From NCBI GenBank assembly GCA_003215655.1, contig QCKB01000005.1, positions 1 through 64,000 on the forward strand: a stretch of 64,000 nucleotides of DNA, read 5' to 3'. The notes under the pieces are model-generated. The model was not told where the DNA came from, made no database searches, and saw only the letters and a program-made list of their open reading frames with translations. Both the position numbers and the translations under genes were made by a program. The DNA comes from Prochlorococcus sp. AG-409-J16. GTDB lineage: Bacteria; Cyanobacteriota; Cyanobacteriia; PCC-6307; Cyanobiaceae. Positions 26,550 to 36,692 of the stretch are shown here, piece by piece (position 1 is the stretch's first letter; every line of letters begins with the position of its first letter).

Positions 26550-27059
26550 ATGACTCTGGCCTTCCGAGCCAGTCAGCAGTTGAATCTTCCGGTAGGTCGC
26601 AATATCGAGCGGCTTCCGGATTATTTGCTTGCGCAAGAAAGGGTTGTAGGAGCAATGCTTGATGCTAAAAAGCTCACTCCCATTTCGCCAGGTAGGTATA
26701 GATATGCAGTGACAAGTCTGAATGTATTTCAATTGCAATTAAACCCTGTTGTTTCTATTGCTGTTGAGGTGGCTGATGGAAAGCTCAAAATGAGTGCTAC
26801 CGATAGTGAGTTAGAGGGACTTGGCTTGGTAGATGATTTTGTTCTGAGCTTGGATGCCACTTTAGAAGCAACTCAAAAAGGGCTAGAAGGAGAAGCTTTG
26901 TTGGGAGTGACTGTTACGCAACCACCATTGCTTAGGCTCATACCAAAGCAGGTACTTGAGAGCACTGGCCAATCTATTTTAAATGGCATTTTGCTTGCTA
27001 TCAAGGCTCGCGTTGGTAAGCAGCTAGTAGAAGACTTTTATCTTTGGTGTGAAGAGTAA
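26550..27059 (+). CDS. DUF1997 family protein
   Basis: 169 residues that look like the cyanobacterial/plastid DUF1997 family: an N-terminal FRASQQLNLPVG, then PDYLLAQERVV, alternating beta strands and a C-terminal helix. The function is unknown. The neighbours (pheA, rnhB, rne) are the usual cyanobacterial context. It converges with rnhB, leaving only 10 bp between the stops. The next upstream start would be in the pheA promoter region, so this ATG is the natural choice. Confidence 0.75.
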   Translation: MTLAFRASQQLNLPVGRNIERLPDYLLAQERVVGAMLDAKKLTPISPGRYRYAVTSLNVFQLQLNPVVSIAVEVADGKLKMSATDSELEGLGLVDDFVLSLDATLEATQKGLEGEALLGVTVTQPPLLRLIPKQVLESTGQSILNGILLAIKARVGKQLVEDFYLWCEE

Positions 27060-27069
27060 CAAGTCATTT

Positions 27070-27669
27070 TTAACTATATTTTTTTGAGGAGAAAATTTTT
27101 TTCAGAAATGATTGACGGTGTAATGGGCTAGCGCCTAGAGCTAACAAATTTTTTCTATGTATTGCAGTGCCATATCCCATATTCTGTTCAAGGCCATACC
27201 CTTGAAATCTAATTGACAAACGTTTGATTAGATCATCCCTTGCCACTTTTGCTAGCACGCTCGCAGCTGCTATTGATGCATATTTGCTGTCCCCCCTAAC
27301 TATCGTCTGTTGATCCCCCTTCCATTGCCGGATAGGAAGTAAACCATCAATCAAAATTAAATCAATTTCTTGAGTCAGTTTTTGCAAGGCTCTAATCATT
27401 GCATTTTCTGTGGCCATTCTTATGCCTTGTTGATCGATTTCTTGTGATGAAGCTTGTCCTAAGGCCCAAGAACTAGCAGCATCTTTTATAAGCGGAACTA
27501 ATCTTGACCTTTTTAGGGAACTTAATTTTTTACTATCTGTTAAACCATTCTTTTTTAAGAAAACCTCGGCTGATTTTGAGAGCACTACAGCACCTGCAAA
27601 TACAGGTCCAAATAGAGATCCCTTCCCTACTTCATCTATGCCAGCAATTGTTGCCGAGTTTCTATTCAA
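27070..27669 (-). CDS. rnhB: Ribonuclease HII
   Basis: 199 residues. The active-site start is [16 protein letters not shown] with the paired Asp-Glu; most relatives read DEAGRG, so this is a mild variant. The later acidic residues lie in LILIDGLLP and in [20 protein letters not shown]. The enzyme removes ribonucleotides from DNA and RNA primers. The start is TTG and lies one base after the rne stop, so the two genes are almost certainly co-translated from one mRNA. Confidence 0.94.
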   Translation of the reverse strand: MNRNSATIAGIDEVGKGSLFGPVFAGAVVLSKSAEVFLKKNGLTDSKKLSSLKRSRLVPLIKDAASSWALGQASSQEIDQQGIRMATENAMIRALQKLTQEIDLILIDGLLPIRQWKGDQQTIVRGDSKYASIAAASVLAKVARDDLIKRLSIRFQGYGLEQNMGYGTAIHRKNLLALGASPLHRQSFLKKIFSSKKYS

Positions 27670-27670
27670 A

Positions 27671-29584
27671 TTAGTTCACGGCAGAAGATCTACGCCTGCG
27701 CCTACGAGGATCTTCTATTGCAATATCTATATCTTCCTCTGAAGGAGGGGCAGCTTCTTCGGTATTAATATTTTCATCTAAGGTTTCCTTAGGTGTTATT
27801 TCTACAGTTGAATTTGTTTTGTTTTGATCTTCTTCTAGCGATTGATCTAATGTTTCTACAGTGTCTGCGCTGCTCTCGATAGCTCCTCTATTTATTATAC
27901 GATTAATTCCTCGACCTCTTCTTCTACGCTTAACAGATCCTGCTGCTATTTGTTTTTTAGCCTCGTCTAATACCCGTTCTTCACTGTCTCCAGGCCGAAC
28001 TATTCGAACTAGTAGATTGTCATTGTTAGGAGGAGTTTCTAATAGTAAAGCAGGGTCTAAGCCCAACCATCCAAAGACCTCTTCTTGCTCTGGACTCATG
28101 TGGACTGCTATCAGTTCAGGTTCTTGGCGATGGTTAGTACTTTCAGATGGGCTGACTTCTTCTTGAGGGTCTTGACTTGTTGATAGTTGATCGACAGAAA
28201 CTACTGACGAATCGTTTGAAATAGAAGTGTCCCCAGAGGTACGTCCTTTAAATGGTTTGCGGCGACGTGAATGATTATTTTCGATAGGAACGTTTGCTTC
28301 GGGCTTTAAAGAAGATGTAGCCCTCACCAAGCCACTAGCCAATGGTTGTATTAGCTCTTTCCCTGGTAGAACTGCCACATGGCCAAGACCTCCACAATTT
28401 TGGCAGGAGTTTCCGAAAAGTTCATAGATATTTTGCCCTTGTCGTTTGCGCGTTAATTCAACTAAGCCAAGTTCTGTGAGTTGAGCTATCTGGGGCCTGG
28501 AGCTGTCATCTCTGAGGACAGAAGTGAAATGTTCTAGTAATTGAAGTTGATCTCGCCGCGAGTCCATATCAATAAAATCGATGATAATGACTCCGCCAAT
28601 ATTTCTTAGCTTTAGTTGGCGAGCTATTTCAACTGCAGCGTCACAGTTAGTCCACAGAACTGTTTCTTGTGCATTTGCTGCTCGATAAGACCCTGAGTTC
28701 ACATCTATAACTGTTAGAGCTTCAGTGGGCTCGATGATTATGTATCCACCAGAAGGCAAGTCAACTCTAGGTTTAAGAGCATCTCTAATGGCAGAATTTA
28801 CCCTGAAATGGTCTAGTAAGTCTGTTGGTTCAGTATGAACTTCGACTAATACATTTGGACCGTCTTGATTGAGGAAATTGCTAACGCGGTCTATAGCAGA
28901 GTTGTTATCTACTACAACTCTGACAAGATCTGCGCCTAAATGATCACGAAGGACGCGAGTAATGAAATCATCGTCTCTATTTAATAAGATTGGTGCTGAT
29001 GCGGTTTCAGCTGCTTGTTTAATTAGCTCCCATTGTTTCAGGAGCCCTTCTAGGTCATCAATTAAAAGGTCTTCATTGATACCATCTGCTTCTGTTCGTA
29101 TTAAAAGACCTGCTCCTGGAGGTTTTATCAATACTCCAAGTGCACGGAGTCGATTTCTCTCTCCTTCTCCTTGAATTCGTTGAGAGATTTTGACTAATTC
29201 ACCTTGCCCATACGGTTGAAGTACAAGGTACCTGCCAGGCAGGGTTAGGTTGCCAGTAAGCGTAGGCCCTTTATTCCCTGTGGGTTCCTTGACAATTTGA
29301 ACTAAAACTTTTTGGTTCGGTTCTAGAAGCTCTGTAATTGAGCTAGCAGTTTTTTTACGGCGAAGAGGCCCTAGATCTTTGACTGGTAAGAAGCCATTCT
29401 TTTCACTCTCTTCTCCAATATTGACGAATGCAGCATCTATTCCAGGTAGTACATTCTCAACCGTACCGAGATAAACATCTCCGATTTGGTAGCGACCTTG
29501 GGCAACTATTAATTCGTCTACTCTTTCATCGGTGAGCAATGCTGCGATGCGCAGCTGCTCAGCGATCACTATTTGTTTCGACAT
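27671..29584 (-). CDS. rne: Ribonuclease E/G
   Basis: A 637-residue short RNase E. An S1-like RNA-binding domain lies at about 35-120 ([23 protein letters not shown]). The catalytic core has IDVNSGSYR and [10 protein letters not shown] with the metal-binding Asp residues, and a CQNC zinc-link motif at about 394-397. The C-terminal third is a low-complexity acidic/basic region. Residues 627-635 read RRRRRRSSA, the cyanobacterial nonapeptide shown to bind polynucleotide phosphorylase, so a small degradosome is likely. The leader upstream (29585-29849) is 265 bp and structured, as expected for an autoregulated rne. Downstream it is coupled to rnhB. Confidence 0.95.
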   Translation of the reverse strand: MSKQIVIAEQLRIAALLTDERVDELIVAQGRYQIGDVYLGTVENVLPGIDAAFVNIGEESEKNGFLPVKDLGPLRRKKTASSITELLEPNQKVLVQIVKEPTGNKGPTLTGNLTLPGRYLVLQPYGQGELVKISQRIQGEGERNRLRALGVLIKPPGAGLLIRTEADGINEDLLIDDLEGLLKQWELIKQAAETASAPILLNRDDDFITRVLRDHLGADLVRVVVDNNSAIDRVSNFLNQDGPNVLVEVHTEPTDLLDHFRVNSAIRDALKPRVDLPSGGYIIIEPTEALTVIDVNSGSYRAANAQETVLWTNCDAAVEIARQLKLRNIGGVIIIDFIDMDSRRDQLQLLEHFTSVLRDDSSRPQIAQLTELGLVELTRKRQGQNIYELFGNSCQNCGGLGHVAVLPGKELIQPLASGLVRATSSLKPEANVPIENNHSRRRKPFKGRTSGDTSISNDSSVVSVDQLSTSQDPQEEVSPSESTNHRQEPELIAVHMSPEQEEVFGWLGLDPALLLETPPNNDNLLVRIVRPGDSEERVLDEAKKQIAAGSVKRRRRGRGINRIINRGAIESSADTVETLDQSLEEDQNKTNSTVEITPKETLDENINTEEAAPPSEEDIDIAIEDPRRRRRRSSAVN

Positions 29585-29849
29585 AGAGGAAATTTTTTGA
29601 GTGCCTTACTTGGCTTAGAACCGATCAATGCCCACAGGCAAATCACATCGGGGGGAACGGATTGATTACCGGAGGTTGGTTAAAAATGAATGGAGTCAGA
29701 ACTCCTATTGGTTGTGCGGCTCATTGATCCGGTTCAGCCGGATCGTATTTGCAAGCAGCAAAGGGCTGCTTCCCTCAAAACTGGAGCTGCTTAGGCCAGG
29801 AAGGATTTGCCAGCGGCAGAGTCTGCAATATATGGCATCCTTTATGAGA
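29585..29849 (-). promoter_or_regulatory. Structured leader/spacer before rne
   Basis: 265 bp separate the radical SAM gene from rne on the same strand. A perfect stem GATCCGG/CCGGATC (29726-29744, loop TTCAG) would form in the RNA, and a smaller GCAGC/GCTGC stem lies near 29755-29775. RNase E genes are often autoregulated through leader cleavage; that is an inference here. A plus-strand frame through this region has no protein-like features. Confidence 0.5.
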
Positions 29850-32537
29850 CTAGCACTGAAGCAATTGAAGTTTTTGTCTTTTTATACCTGTAATTAGAAG
29901 AGGCTTATTAAGCTTTTCTGAGATCCACTGTTGGATTTGACTTGGCTTGATGCTTCGGCCTTGAGAATCGATGGCAGTTTCAAGTTGAACCGGTATCCAT
30001 CCATTACGAATAAGGCCATCATCATTGCCTATATGTGAGTCAAAATTGACTTTTATAGCTTTTAAGGATTCTTGAAAGTCTTTCTTCCTTGGGTGCCCTT
30101 TTTTATCAGTATCTTGCCAAATTAAAGAAGGGGACTCTAAAAGGTCATTCAATGCTTTCTCCCAATTAATTTGACTAATGCAAGAAGGTGAATCTTCTTT
30201 TAAGTAGAAACTCCAAAGTGCTGAAGATAATTCCTGGGATAAGCTAGGACCCTTCACAGAAACTGCAAGTGCTTTATTTAGTGAGATCTCTATAGGTAAA
30301 TTCTTTTGCAGAAGTTTGGTCACTTTTTCAGGTTCGATAGGCTCTGTGAATTCAATGTCCATCCATTCTCCAAATGCTTCTATTCCTAAAGGAAGGGCTA
30401 GTGCAATTTGTATGCGTGGTAATGGATGAAATCCTCCTGTGAAACTGACAGGCAGATGACTCCGTCGTAGAGCCCTTTCAAGTAATCGCATTAAGTCAAG
30501 ATGGCTCAGCATGGCCATTGAGCCGGTTTTGCTGAATTGCATTCGTATTCGACTAGATCTATTAGTGCAGGGTGGTTCTTGGCGAATTTGAGAAGGTATG
30601 GCAGGAGGCTCTAAAACAATATTGTGTCCAAGTTCGTCACCACATACGCCACAACTACTACATGCATGAAAGGAACAATCTGGTACAACTTTCTCTTGAA
30701 GAGCATTTAATAGATCTTTAGCTAGCCACTTTTTATCAATTCCCGTATCTATGTGATCCCAGGGAAGAGGTTGAGCACAAAAATTAATTAAATCTGCTTT
30801 TTTGGATTCAATTAAAGAATTCCAGTTATTCCCTATTTCAATATCTCGATAGCACTCTCCTAAGTTGGCTGACTCAATTGCCTTTTTCCAAGCAATGTAA
30901 GTTTTATCTATAGATTCGAACCATGCATCCATTCCTGCACCTTTATGCCAGGCAGATTCAATTACATCTGCGATCCGTCTATCTCCTCGCCCAATGAAAT
31001 CTTCCATTGCCGAAAGCCGAATGTCTGTGAAGTTGGCTTTTATATTCTTAAGTCTCTTAAAAGCCTGACGAAGAAGCTCCTGTCTCCTTTGAAGCTCTTT
31101 CATGGCAACACTGTGCCATTGAAAAGGCGTATGGGGTTTCGGTGTGAAGTTGCTAATAGTGATATTTAGACTTAGGCGTCCTAGATCAATACATTTCTGT
31201 TGAAGCATTTTGCAAGTGTTTGCAATACCTAGTACGTCGGAATCATCCTCACCTGGTAGGCCAATCATGAAATAGAGCTTGACTTTGCGATATCCCTTTT
31301 CCATCGCTTTCCTGATTCCTTTAAGCAGGTCTGCATCAGTTAGTCCTTTGTTGACTATGTCTCTTAGCTTTTGACTGCCTGCTTCGGGAGCAAAAGTCAG
31401 CCCTGCTTGTCGCGATCCTCCGAGGATGTGAGCGATGTCATCATCAAATCGATCTACTCTTTGACTAGGCAGCTGGAGGGTTACATTTTTATCAAATAGT
31501 TGGTTGCGTAGCTCTACTCCTACTGCGGGTAGAGAAAGATAATCACTGCAACTAAGTGATAGAAGAGAGAAGTCGCTATATCCAGTTTTGTCCATGCCAT
31601 CTTTGACAGCTTGAATTACCGCATTTGGATCTACGTCCCTAGCAGGTCTGGTTAGCATCCCTGGTTGGCAGAATCGACAGCCACGCGTGCATCCACGACG
31701 GATTTCGATTGTGAGCCTGTCATGTACTGTTTCTATATGGGGTACTAATCCCATGCCGTAATGAGGTATCGGTGTAGCTACTCTTCTAAGAATCCTGGTG
31801 GGAATATTTGAATCAATTGGGATGAGTATGTTGTCTTTCCCAACCTTGTAGAGAGAAGGAACATATACACCAGGGATTTCGGCTAAATCTCGAAGTAAAT
31901 ATGACCGCGATAAGTTTTGCTTTTTCGCTTCTGCAACTATTAGGCCTATCTCAGGGAGTAGCTCCTCTCCATCTCCTAATGCGATGAAGTCGAAAAAGGC
32001 TGCGAATGGTTCTGGATTGCTAGTCGCAGTAGGTCCTCCAGCAAATATTAGGGGAGGGGCTTTGGGATCATTTAAGGGTAAATTTCCTCTATGAGCCGTA
32101 CGCAAAGGTAATTGCGCTAAAGAAAGCATCTCAAGAATGTTTGTAGCTCCAAGCTCATAGCTAAGGCTGAAACCAAGTATGTCGAAAGCTCTTAATGCTC
32201 TTCTGCTTTCCACGCCAAATAAAGGCTGATTTAGTTCTCTTAAGCGCTTATTGAAATCTGGGGCTGGTAGATATGCCCGATCACATAGGTGGCCTGGTAT
32301 TTCATTAAGGATTGAATAAAGAATTATGTGCCCTAGGTTGCTTGCCCCTACCTCGTAAAGCTCAGGATAAGTTAATGCCCATCTGACATTGGCTGCTTGC
32401 CATTCATGAGACTGAACGCCTAGTTCATTCCCCATATATCGAGCTGGTTTAGAGATGCTCGGATCTATTAACTTGTCAATGTCAATTGGTGGTTTGTGAG
32501 CATCAGTTTTTGCTTCATTGCTAGATGCAATGGTCAT
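29850..32537 (-). CDS. Radical SAM protein with C-terminal DUF2344 domain
   Basis: 895 residues from the ATG ending at 32537; a TTG three codons earlier is less likely. The N-terminal 250 residues are the family-specific, B12-binding-like part (GVQSHEWQAANVRWALTYPELYEVG). The radical SAM cluster C-x3-C-x2-C is in RRGCTRGCRFCQPG near residue 282. Residues about 660-895 form the DUF2344 domain (RIRMQFSKTGSMAMLSHLDLMRL). In other bacteria these two parts are separate genes. The substrate is unknown; RNA modification is often suggested because of its constant place before rne, but that is inference. Confidence 0.88.
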   Translation of the reverse strand: MTIASSNEAKTDAHKPPIDIDKLIDPSISKPARYMGNELGVQSHEWQAANVRWALTYPELYEVGASNLGHIILYSILNEIPGHLCDRAYLPAPDFNKRLRELNQPLFGVESRRALRAFDILGFSLSYELGATNILEMLSLAQLPLRTAHRGNLPLNDPKAPPLIFAGGPTATSNPEPFAAFFDFIALGDGEELLPEIGLIVAEAKKQNLSRSYLLRDLAEIPGVYVPSLYKVGKDNILIPIDSNIPTRILRRVATPIPHYGMGLVPHIETVHDRLTIEIRRGCTRGCRFCQPGMLTRPARDVDPNAVIQAVKDGMDKTGYSDFSLLSLSCSDYLSLPAVGVELRNQLFDKNVTLQLPSQRVDRFDDDIAHILGGSRQAGLTFAPEAGSQKLRDIVNKGLTDADLLKGIRKAMEKGYRKVKLYFMIGLPGEDDSDVLGIANTCKMLQQKCIDLGRLSLNITISNFTPKPHTPFQWHSVAMKELQRRQELLRQAFKRLKNIKANFTDIRLSAMEDFIGRGDRRIADVIESAWHKGAGMDAWFESIDKTYIAWKKAIESANLGECYRDIEIGNNWNSLIESKKADLINFCAQPLPWDHIDTGIDKKWLAKDLLNALQEKVVPDCSFHACSSCGVCGDELGHNIVLEPPAIPSQIRQEPPCTNRSSRIRMQFSKTGSMAMLSHLDLMRLLERALRRSHLPVSFTGGFHPLPRIQIALALPLGIEAFGEWMDIEFTEPIEPEKVTKLLQKNLPIEISLNKALAVSVKGPSLSQELSSALWSFYLKEDSPSCISQINWEKALNDLLESPSLIWQDTDKKGHPRKKDFQESLKAIKVNFDSHIGNDDGLIRNGWIPVQLETAIDSQGRSIKPSQIQQWISEKLNKPLLITGIKRQKLQLLQC

Positions 32538-32634
32538 TGGAGACAAAAGCCGATTTTCCCTTCATCGTATTGAGAGAAACTTCCAAAGAGAACACACTCC
32601 ATAGCAAGATGCATTTCATAGTTGCAATTCTCTC

Positions 32635-33861
32635 GTGGTTCAAGTAAACGCAAATTACCTCAAACTCAAGGCTGGTTATCTTTTCCCAGAGATTTCAAGA
32701 CGCATAAAGACCTTCCTCGAAAACAATCCAGATTCAAGTTTGATTCGGTTAGGGATTGGAGATGTAACTGAACCACTGCCTAGTTCTTGTAGGCAAGCCA
32801 TGAAGGCCGCAATTGATGAAATGGGGACTGTCGAAGGATTCCATGGATATGGACCTGAGCAGGGTTATAGCTGGTTAAGGGAGGCAATAGCTTTTAATGA
32901 TTTCAAGGCGAATGGTTGTGACATTAGTCCTGAAGAGATCTTTATATCTGATGGCTCTAAATGTGATAGCAGCAATATCCTCGATATTCTTGGAAGTGGT
33001 AATCAGATTGCTGTAACTGATCCTGTATATCCAGTTTATGTTGATAGCAATGTCATGGCTGGGCATACAGAGGGTGCCGAGGCTTCTGGTCGTTATGCAG
33101 GGCTTACATATTTACCGATTAATGCCTCTAATGGATTTGTTGCTGAGTTGCCAAAAGAACCGGTAGATATTATTTACCTTTGCTTTCCTAATAATCCCAC
33201 TGGTGCTGTTGCGAGTAAGGATCATTTAAAAGATTGGGTGGATTATGCAAATACTAATAGTGCATTGATTCTTTTTGATGCTGCTTATGAGGCGTTTATC
33301 CAGGATGAAAATATTCCTCATTCAATTTATGAAATTGATGGAGCAAGGAATTGTGCAATTGAATTCCGCTCCTTCTCAAAAAATGCTGGATTTACAGGAA
33401 CTAGATGTGCTTTTACTGTAGTTCCTAAGACTCTTAAAGGGAAGGCAATTGATGGATCAGATATAGATTTATGGAGCTTATGGAATCGAAGGCAAAGTAC
33501 TAAGTTCAATGGGGTTAGTTATATTGTTCAGCGAGGAGCAATGGCTGCATACTCTCAGCAAGGAAAAAATGAGATAAAAGATCTAGTAAATTTTTATATG
33601 AAAAATGCAGCTATTATAAGAAAATCTATTTCTTCTTTTGGCCTGGATGTATATGGTGGAGAAAATGCACCTTATGTTTGGATAAAAACACCTATGGGGA
33701 TTGATTCTTGGCAGTTTTTTGACCAACTTTTAGAAAAGGCAAATGTTGTTGGTACTCCTGGCAGTGGTTTTGGATCTTCTGGTGAGGGGTATTTACGCTT
33801 GTCAGCTTTTAACAGTAGAAACAATGTTGAGACGGCAATGCAACGTATAGCAAGACTTTAG
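32635..33861 (+). CDS. dapL: LL-diaminopimelate aminotransferase
   Basis: A 408-residue class I/II PLP aminotransferase. It converts tetrahydrodipicolinate and glutamate directly to LL-diaminopimelate for lysine and peptidoglycan. The PLP lysine is in [32 protein letters not shown] and [13 protein letters not shown] are typical of DapL, as are [10 protein letters not shown] and the [15 protein letters not shown] end. The start is GTG at 32635. It is divergent from the radical SAM gene. Cyanobacteria, plants and chlamydiae share this route. Confidence 0.96.
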   Translation: MVQVNANYLKLKAGYLFPEISRRIKTFLENNPDSSLIRLGIGDVTEPLPSSCRQAMKAAIDEMGTVEGFHGYGPEQGYSWLREAIAFNDFKANGCDISPEEIFISDGSKCDSSNILDILGSGNQIAVTDPVYPVYVDSNVMAGHTEGAEASGRYAGLTYLPINASNGFVAELPKEPVDIIYLCFPNNPTGAVASKDHLKDWVDYANTNSALILFDAAYEAFIQDENIPHSIYEIDGARNCAIEFRSFSKNAGFTGTRCAFTVVPKTLKGKAIDGSDIDLWSLWNRRQSTKFNGVSYIVQRGAMAAYSQQGKNEIKDLVNFYMKNAAIIRKSISSFGLDVYGGENAPYVWIKTPMGIDSWQFFDQLLEKANVVGTPGSGFGSSGEGYLRLSAFNSRNNVETAMQRIARL

Positions 33862-33931
33862 ATGTATGTGGTTATGATTGAGTATATACTTGAGCTACTT
33901 AACTCAAAATAATAATAATCTTATCGTAATT

Positions 33932-34243
33932 ATGACTATTCAGAGAAACAGTAGCTCAAGTGGTGCGGCTGTTGTTGAAAAGGTTACTTCAAGAACCACT
34001 AAAGGTTCTCCTCTCTATAGAGTTTTGCTTCATAACGACCCTATAAATGCTATGGATTATGTTGTAGCGACATTGAGGCAGGTTGTCCCTAAATTGAGTG
34101 AGCAAGATGCTCTTGCTGTAATGCTTGAAGCGCACAACACAGGAGTAGGACTTGTGATTGTTTGCGATCTCGAACCTGCAGAGTTTTATTCAGAGACGCT
34201 TAAAGCTAAGGGCCTGACTAGTTCAATTGAGCCAGAAAACTGA
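33932..34243 (+). CDS. clpS: ATP-dependent Clp protease adaptor ClpS
   Basis: 103 residues from the ATG at 33932 (MTIQRNSSSSG); a TTG 18 codons earlier lacks support. The core YRVLLHNDPINAMDYVVATLRQVV is the ClpS substrate- and ClpC-binding region, with the Asn-Asp loop for N-degron binding, and MLEAHNTGVGLVIVCD follows. It delivers N-end-rule substrates to the ClpC-ClpP protease. It follows dapL by 70 bp and precedes the CPBP protease by 32 bp. Confidence 0.93.
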   Translation: MTIQRNSSSSGAAVVEKVTSRTTKGSPLYRVLLHNDPINAMDYVVATLRQVVPKLSEQDALAVMLEAHNTGVGLVIVCDLEPAEFYSETLKAKGLTSSIEPEN

Positions 34244-34275
34244 CTTTTTCAATTGCAAATCTATGGATTAGATGG

Positions 34276-35139
34276 TTGCAGCAGAGATGGCGCTGGATTC
34301 CTACTCTTACGTTGTTTCCTTTGCTTTATCTAATTGGCTGGTTATTTATCCAGCCAATTAGATTAGTTTTTGATATTGAGTCTTATGAGTTAGTTTCCCT
34401 TCTAGGGACTTTAGTTAGCTTATTTCTCTTTCTTGTTATTCTTCCTAGCTGGATTAGATTTAGATGGAATAAGTGTAACTCTATTCAAGCAATTGGTTTA
34501 AGTGGTCAAGGTCGTGAAAAGGCATTGATCTTTGCATTTAAAGGCCTTGCATGGGCATTACTTTTGATTGGGATAGTTCTTACTTTTGTGTTTGTAGGTT
34601 CTTGGGGGCGATGGTTGGGCCCTATTAGTTTTGATTCTCTTTTATACGGACTTGCACTTGGCTTGGCGGTGGGGGTGGCAGAAGAAGTGATTTTTCGGGG
34701 TTGGTTATGGAGTGAGCTGAATCAACTTCTAGGCCCTAGATGGGGCATTTTGGCACAAGCCTCCATCTTCAGTTTGGTGCATTTGAGATTTGACATTGGC
34801 TTTATTCCTTTATTAGGGCTGTTACTTGGACTTTTTTTATTTGGGCTTGTGTTATCTGTTCGTAGAAGGCTGGATGAAGGTTCCCTTTGGGGATGTATAG
34901 GCATTCATGGCGGATTAGTTGGAATTTGGTTTCTTTTGAATACTGAATTGATCCAGTTATCGCCAGAAGCCCCTGAATGGTTGGTTGGTGTTGGTGGCCT
35001 TACTCCCAATCCTATTGGAAGTGTCGTTGGTATTTCTGTGTTGATGGCAATGCTTTGGCGTCAGATCACTGCACTTGAAATAGCTCGGCGACCACTTAGG
35101 GGAGCGCGTAGCGCTTCTTCTAAAGGTGCAACGCCATAA
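34276..35139 (+). CDS. CPBP-family intramembrane metalloprotease
   Basis: A 287-residue membrane protein with about seven hydrophobic segments and a TTG start. The family motifs are present: EExxxR in AEEVIFRGWLW (about 135-145), FxxxH in FSLVHLRFD (about 163-171) and HxxxG/N in IHGGLVGIWFLLN (about 212-224). CPBP (CAAX-like) proteases cleave within or near membranes; substrates in cyanobacteria are mostly unknown. The last 79 bases are also the 3' end of the convergent radical SAM gene. It lies directly after clpS, which suggests but does not prove a link to proteolysis. Confidence 0.88.
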   Translation: MQQRWRWIPTLTLFPLLYLIGWLFIQPIRLVFDIESYELVSLLGTLVSLFLFLVILPSWIRFRWNKCNSIQAIGLSGQGREKALIFAFKGLAWALLLIGIVLTFVFVGSWGRWLGPISFDSLLYGLALGLAVGVAEEVIFRGWLWSELNQLLGPRWGILAQASIFSLVHLRFDIGFIPLLGLLLGLFLFGLVLSVRRRLDEGSLWGCIGIHGGLVGIWFLLNTELIQLSPEAPEWLVGVGGLTPNPIGSVVGISVLMAMLWRQITALEIARRPLRGARSASSKGATP

Positions 35140-36692
35140 TCTCTTTCAAGCAATGCAAAAACTGTTCGACCAAAGTTTTCTGGATCTTTTTCAAATGCTT
35201 CTAGACAGATTCTCCCGAAAGTCTTGCCCATAGGTTCGGGATTCCAGAGAAGCTTTCGCGCAGTCCAGGGCATCATGCTCATTGGGTTATATCCAGGCTT
35301 GATTAAGCCGTTTTCGAACCCATATTGTTCGAGGTGTGTATGGGGTTGTAGGCCAATGAAGAAAATCGCAGGTTGAATATTGTTTGCACCAAAGATGCGC
35401 TCTAACTCTCTGTGATAAGCAATAGTTTGCCTGATAGTTTCCGGACGCTCATCGATTACATTAAACGAATAATTAACTGAAACTTCATCCTTAAACCCTG
35501 CTTCTGCAAGTAATTTGCAATTTTCTAACACTATTCTTAAGTTGTACCCCATACGCATCTTCCTTACAAGTTCTTGTGAGCCGGAGGTTATTCCTATTTC
35601 GAAATAGCTCATGCCCGTTTCAACCATCAATTCTGCTAGTTCTTGATCTAAATTGTCAGCACGTATGTATGCAGCCCAGTGAATACCTTTTAACCCTTCA
35701 TCCCTGATAGCAATTAGTAAATTTTTTACATCTTCTATATAACCGCGTGCAGGTATAAATTGGGCATCTGTAAACCAAAATCCTCTTACTCCAAGTTCAT
35801 ATAGCTGTCGCATTTCGCTTACTATTTCTTGAATAGGGTTGAGTCTCACCTTCTTCCCTTCAACAACTGTATAAACGCAATAGCAGCAATTATGAGGACA
35901 GCCTCTTTTTGTTTGTACCCCGATGTAAAAATCACCTCCTTCTAAGTACCAATTAAGTTGTGGCCATATGGAGGAAATGTATGAGTAATCGCAAGCTGTT
36001 TTGGGCCGACTTTCGGGTTGTTCATGAATTAACCCTTTTCTTGGAACTTCTCCTGCAATAAAACAACGCTCTTCATCAATAGATTGCTTCATTAAAAGCT
36101 TTTCTAATAATGGCTCCCCTTCTCCAATTGAAATTATTGTTCCTTTAGGAAGTAGCTTGCCAAGTTGCTCATAAAAAACACTAACAGCCCCTCCTCCTAA
36201 TATGGCTACGGCATTTTTTTTGTATTTACGCGCAGCTTTTAAGCCTTTATTGATTAGTTTTTGATTACGCCATAATTCACCGTAATGGCTGGTCATTAGC
36301 CTTATCCCACCCAAGGCACCACGGATCTTTTTTAGAGGATTTTTTGAATAAAAAACTTCGAAAGAGTTTTGGAGAGGGTTCCCACCTCTTCCATCAACAG
36401 GAGCATATATTTGAATATCTCTCCAAGAGAAGATAATTATTGAAGGACGAAATTCAGAAACAGTAGTAATTAATATCCTTTGGACATCTAATACAGGTAT
36501 TGCTGCTAGGTCGATGATCTTTTGGGGGAGATCAGGGAAACATTTATGTAAATGATCTGCAAGGTAGATTGGGCCAATAGGAAATATTGGATTACAAGGG
36601 AGCCGCACAAATAACACTCTTGCCTCTTTTTGAGGAAGATCAAACGAGGGTTGTGCCTCTGGATTGATGGAAGAGTATGAAGCTGAACCCAT
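35061..36692 (-). CDS. B12-binding-type radical SAM protein next to psbA
   Basis: 543 residues. The N-terminal 220 residues look like a B12-binding Rossmann part (VLFVRLPCNPIFPIGPIYLADHL, AVAILGGGAVSVFYEQL, SIGEGEPLLEKLL). The radical SAM cluster C-x3-C-x2-C is in KRGCPHNCCYCVY near residues 264-271. The SAM domain continues with GVRGFWFTDAQFIPARGY and EIGITSGSQELV. Substrate unknown. Class B radical SAM enzymes do methylations, methylthiolations or ring chemistry. It reads away from psbA across a 365-bp spacer, and its 3' end overlaps the CPBP gene by 79 bp. Confidence 0.85.
   Translation of the reverse strand: MGSASYSSINPEAQPSFDLPQKEARVLFVRLPCNPIFPIGPIYLADHLHKCFPDLPQKIIDLAAIPVLDVQRILITTVSEFRPSIIIFSWRDIQIYAPVDGRGGNPLQNSFEVFYSKNPLKKIRGALGGIRLMTSHYGELWRNQKLINKGLKAARKYKKNAVAILGGGAVSVFYEQLGKLLPKGTIISIGEGEPLLEKLLMKQSIDEERCFIAGEVPRKGLIHEQPESRPKTACDYSYISSIWPQLNWYLEGGDFYIGVQTKRGCPHNCCYCVYTVVEGKKVRLNPIQEIVSEMRQLYELGVRGFWFTDAQFIPARGYIEDVKNLLIAIRDEGLKGIHWAAYIRADNLDQELAELMVETGMSYFEIGITSGSQELVRKMRMGYNLRIVLENCKLLAEAGFKDEVSVNYSFNVIDERPETIRQTIAYHRELERIFGANNIQPAIFFIGLQPHTHLEQYGFENGLIKPGYNPMSMMPWTARKLLWNPEPMGKTFGRICLEAFEKDPENFGRTVFALLERDYGVAPLEEALRAPLSGRRAISSAVI

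Noticed and set aside
29628-29897. 89-residue plus-strand ORF between rne and the radical SAM gene
   Set aside because: It overlaps the radical SAM 3' end and crosses leader stem-loops; no protein-like features.
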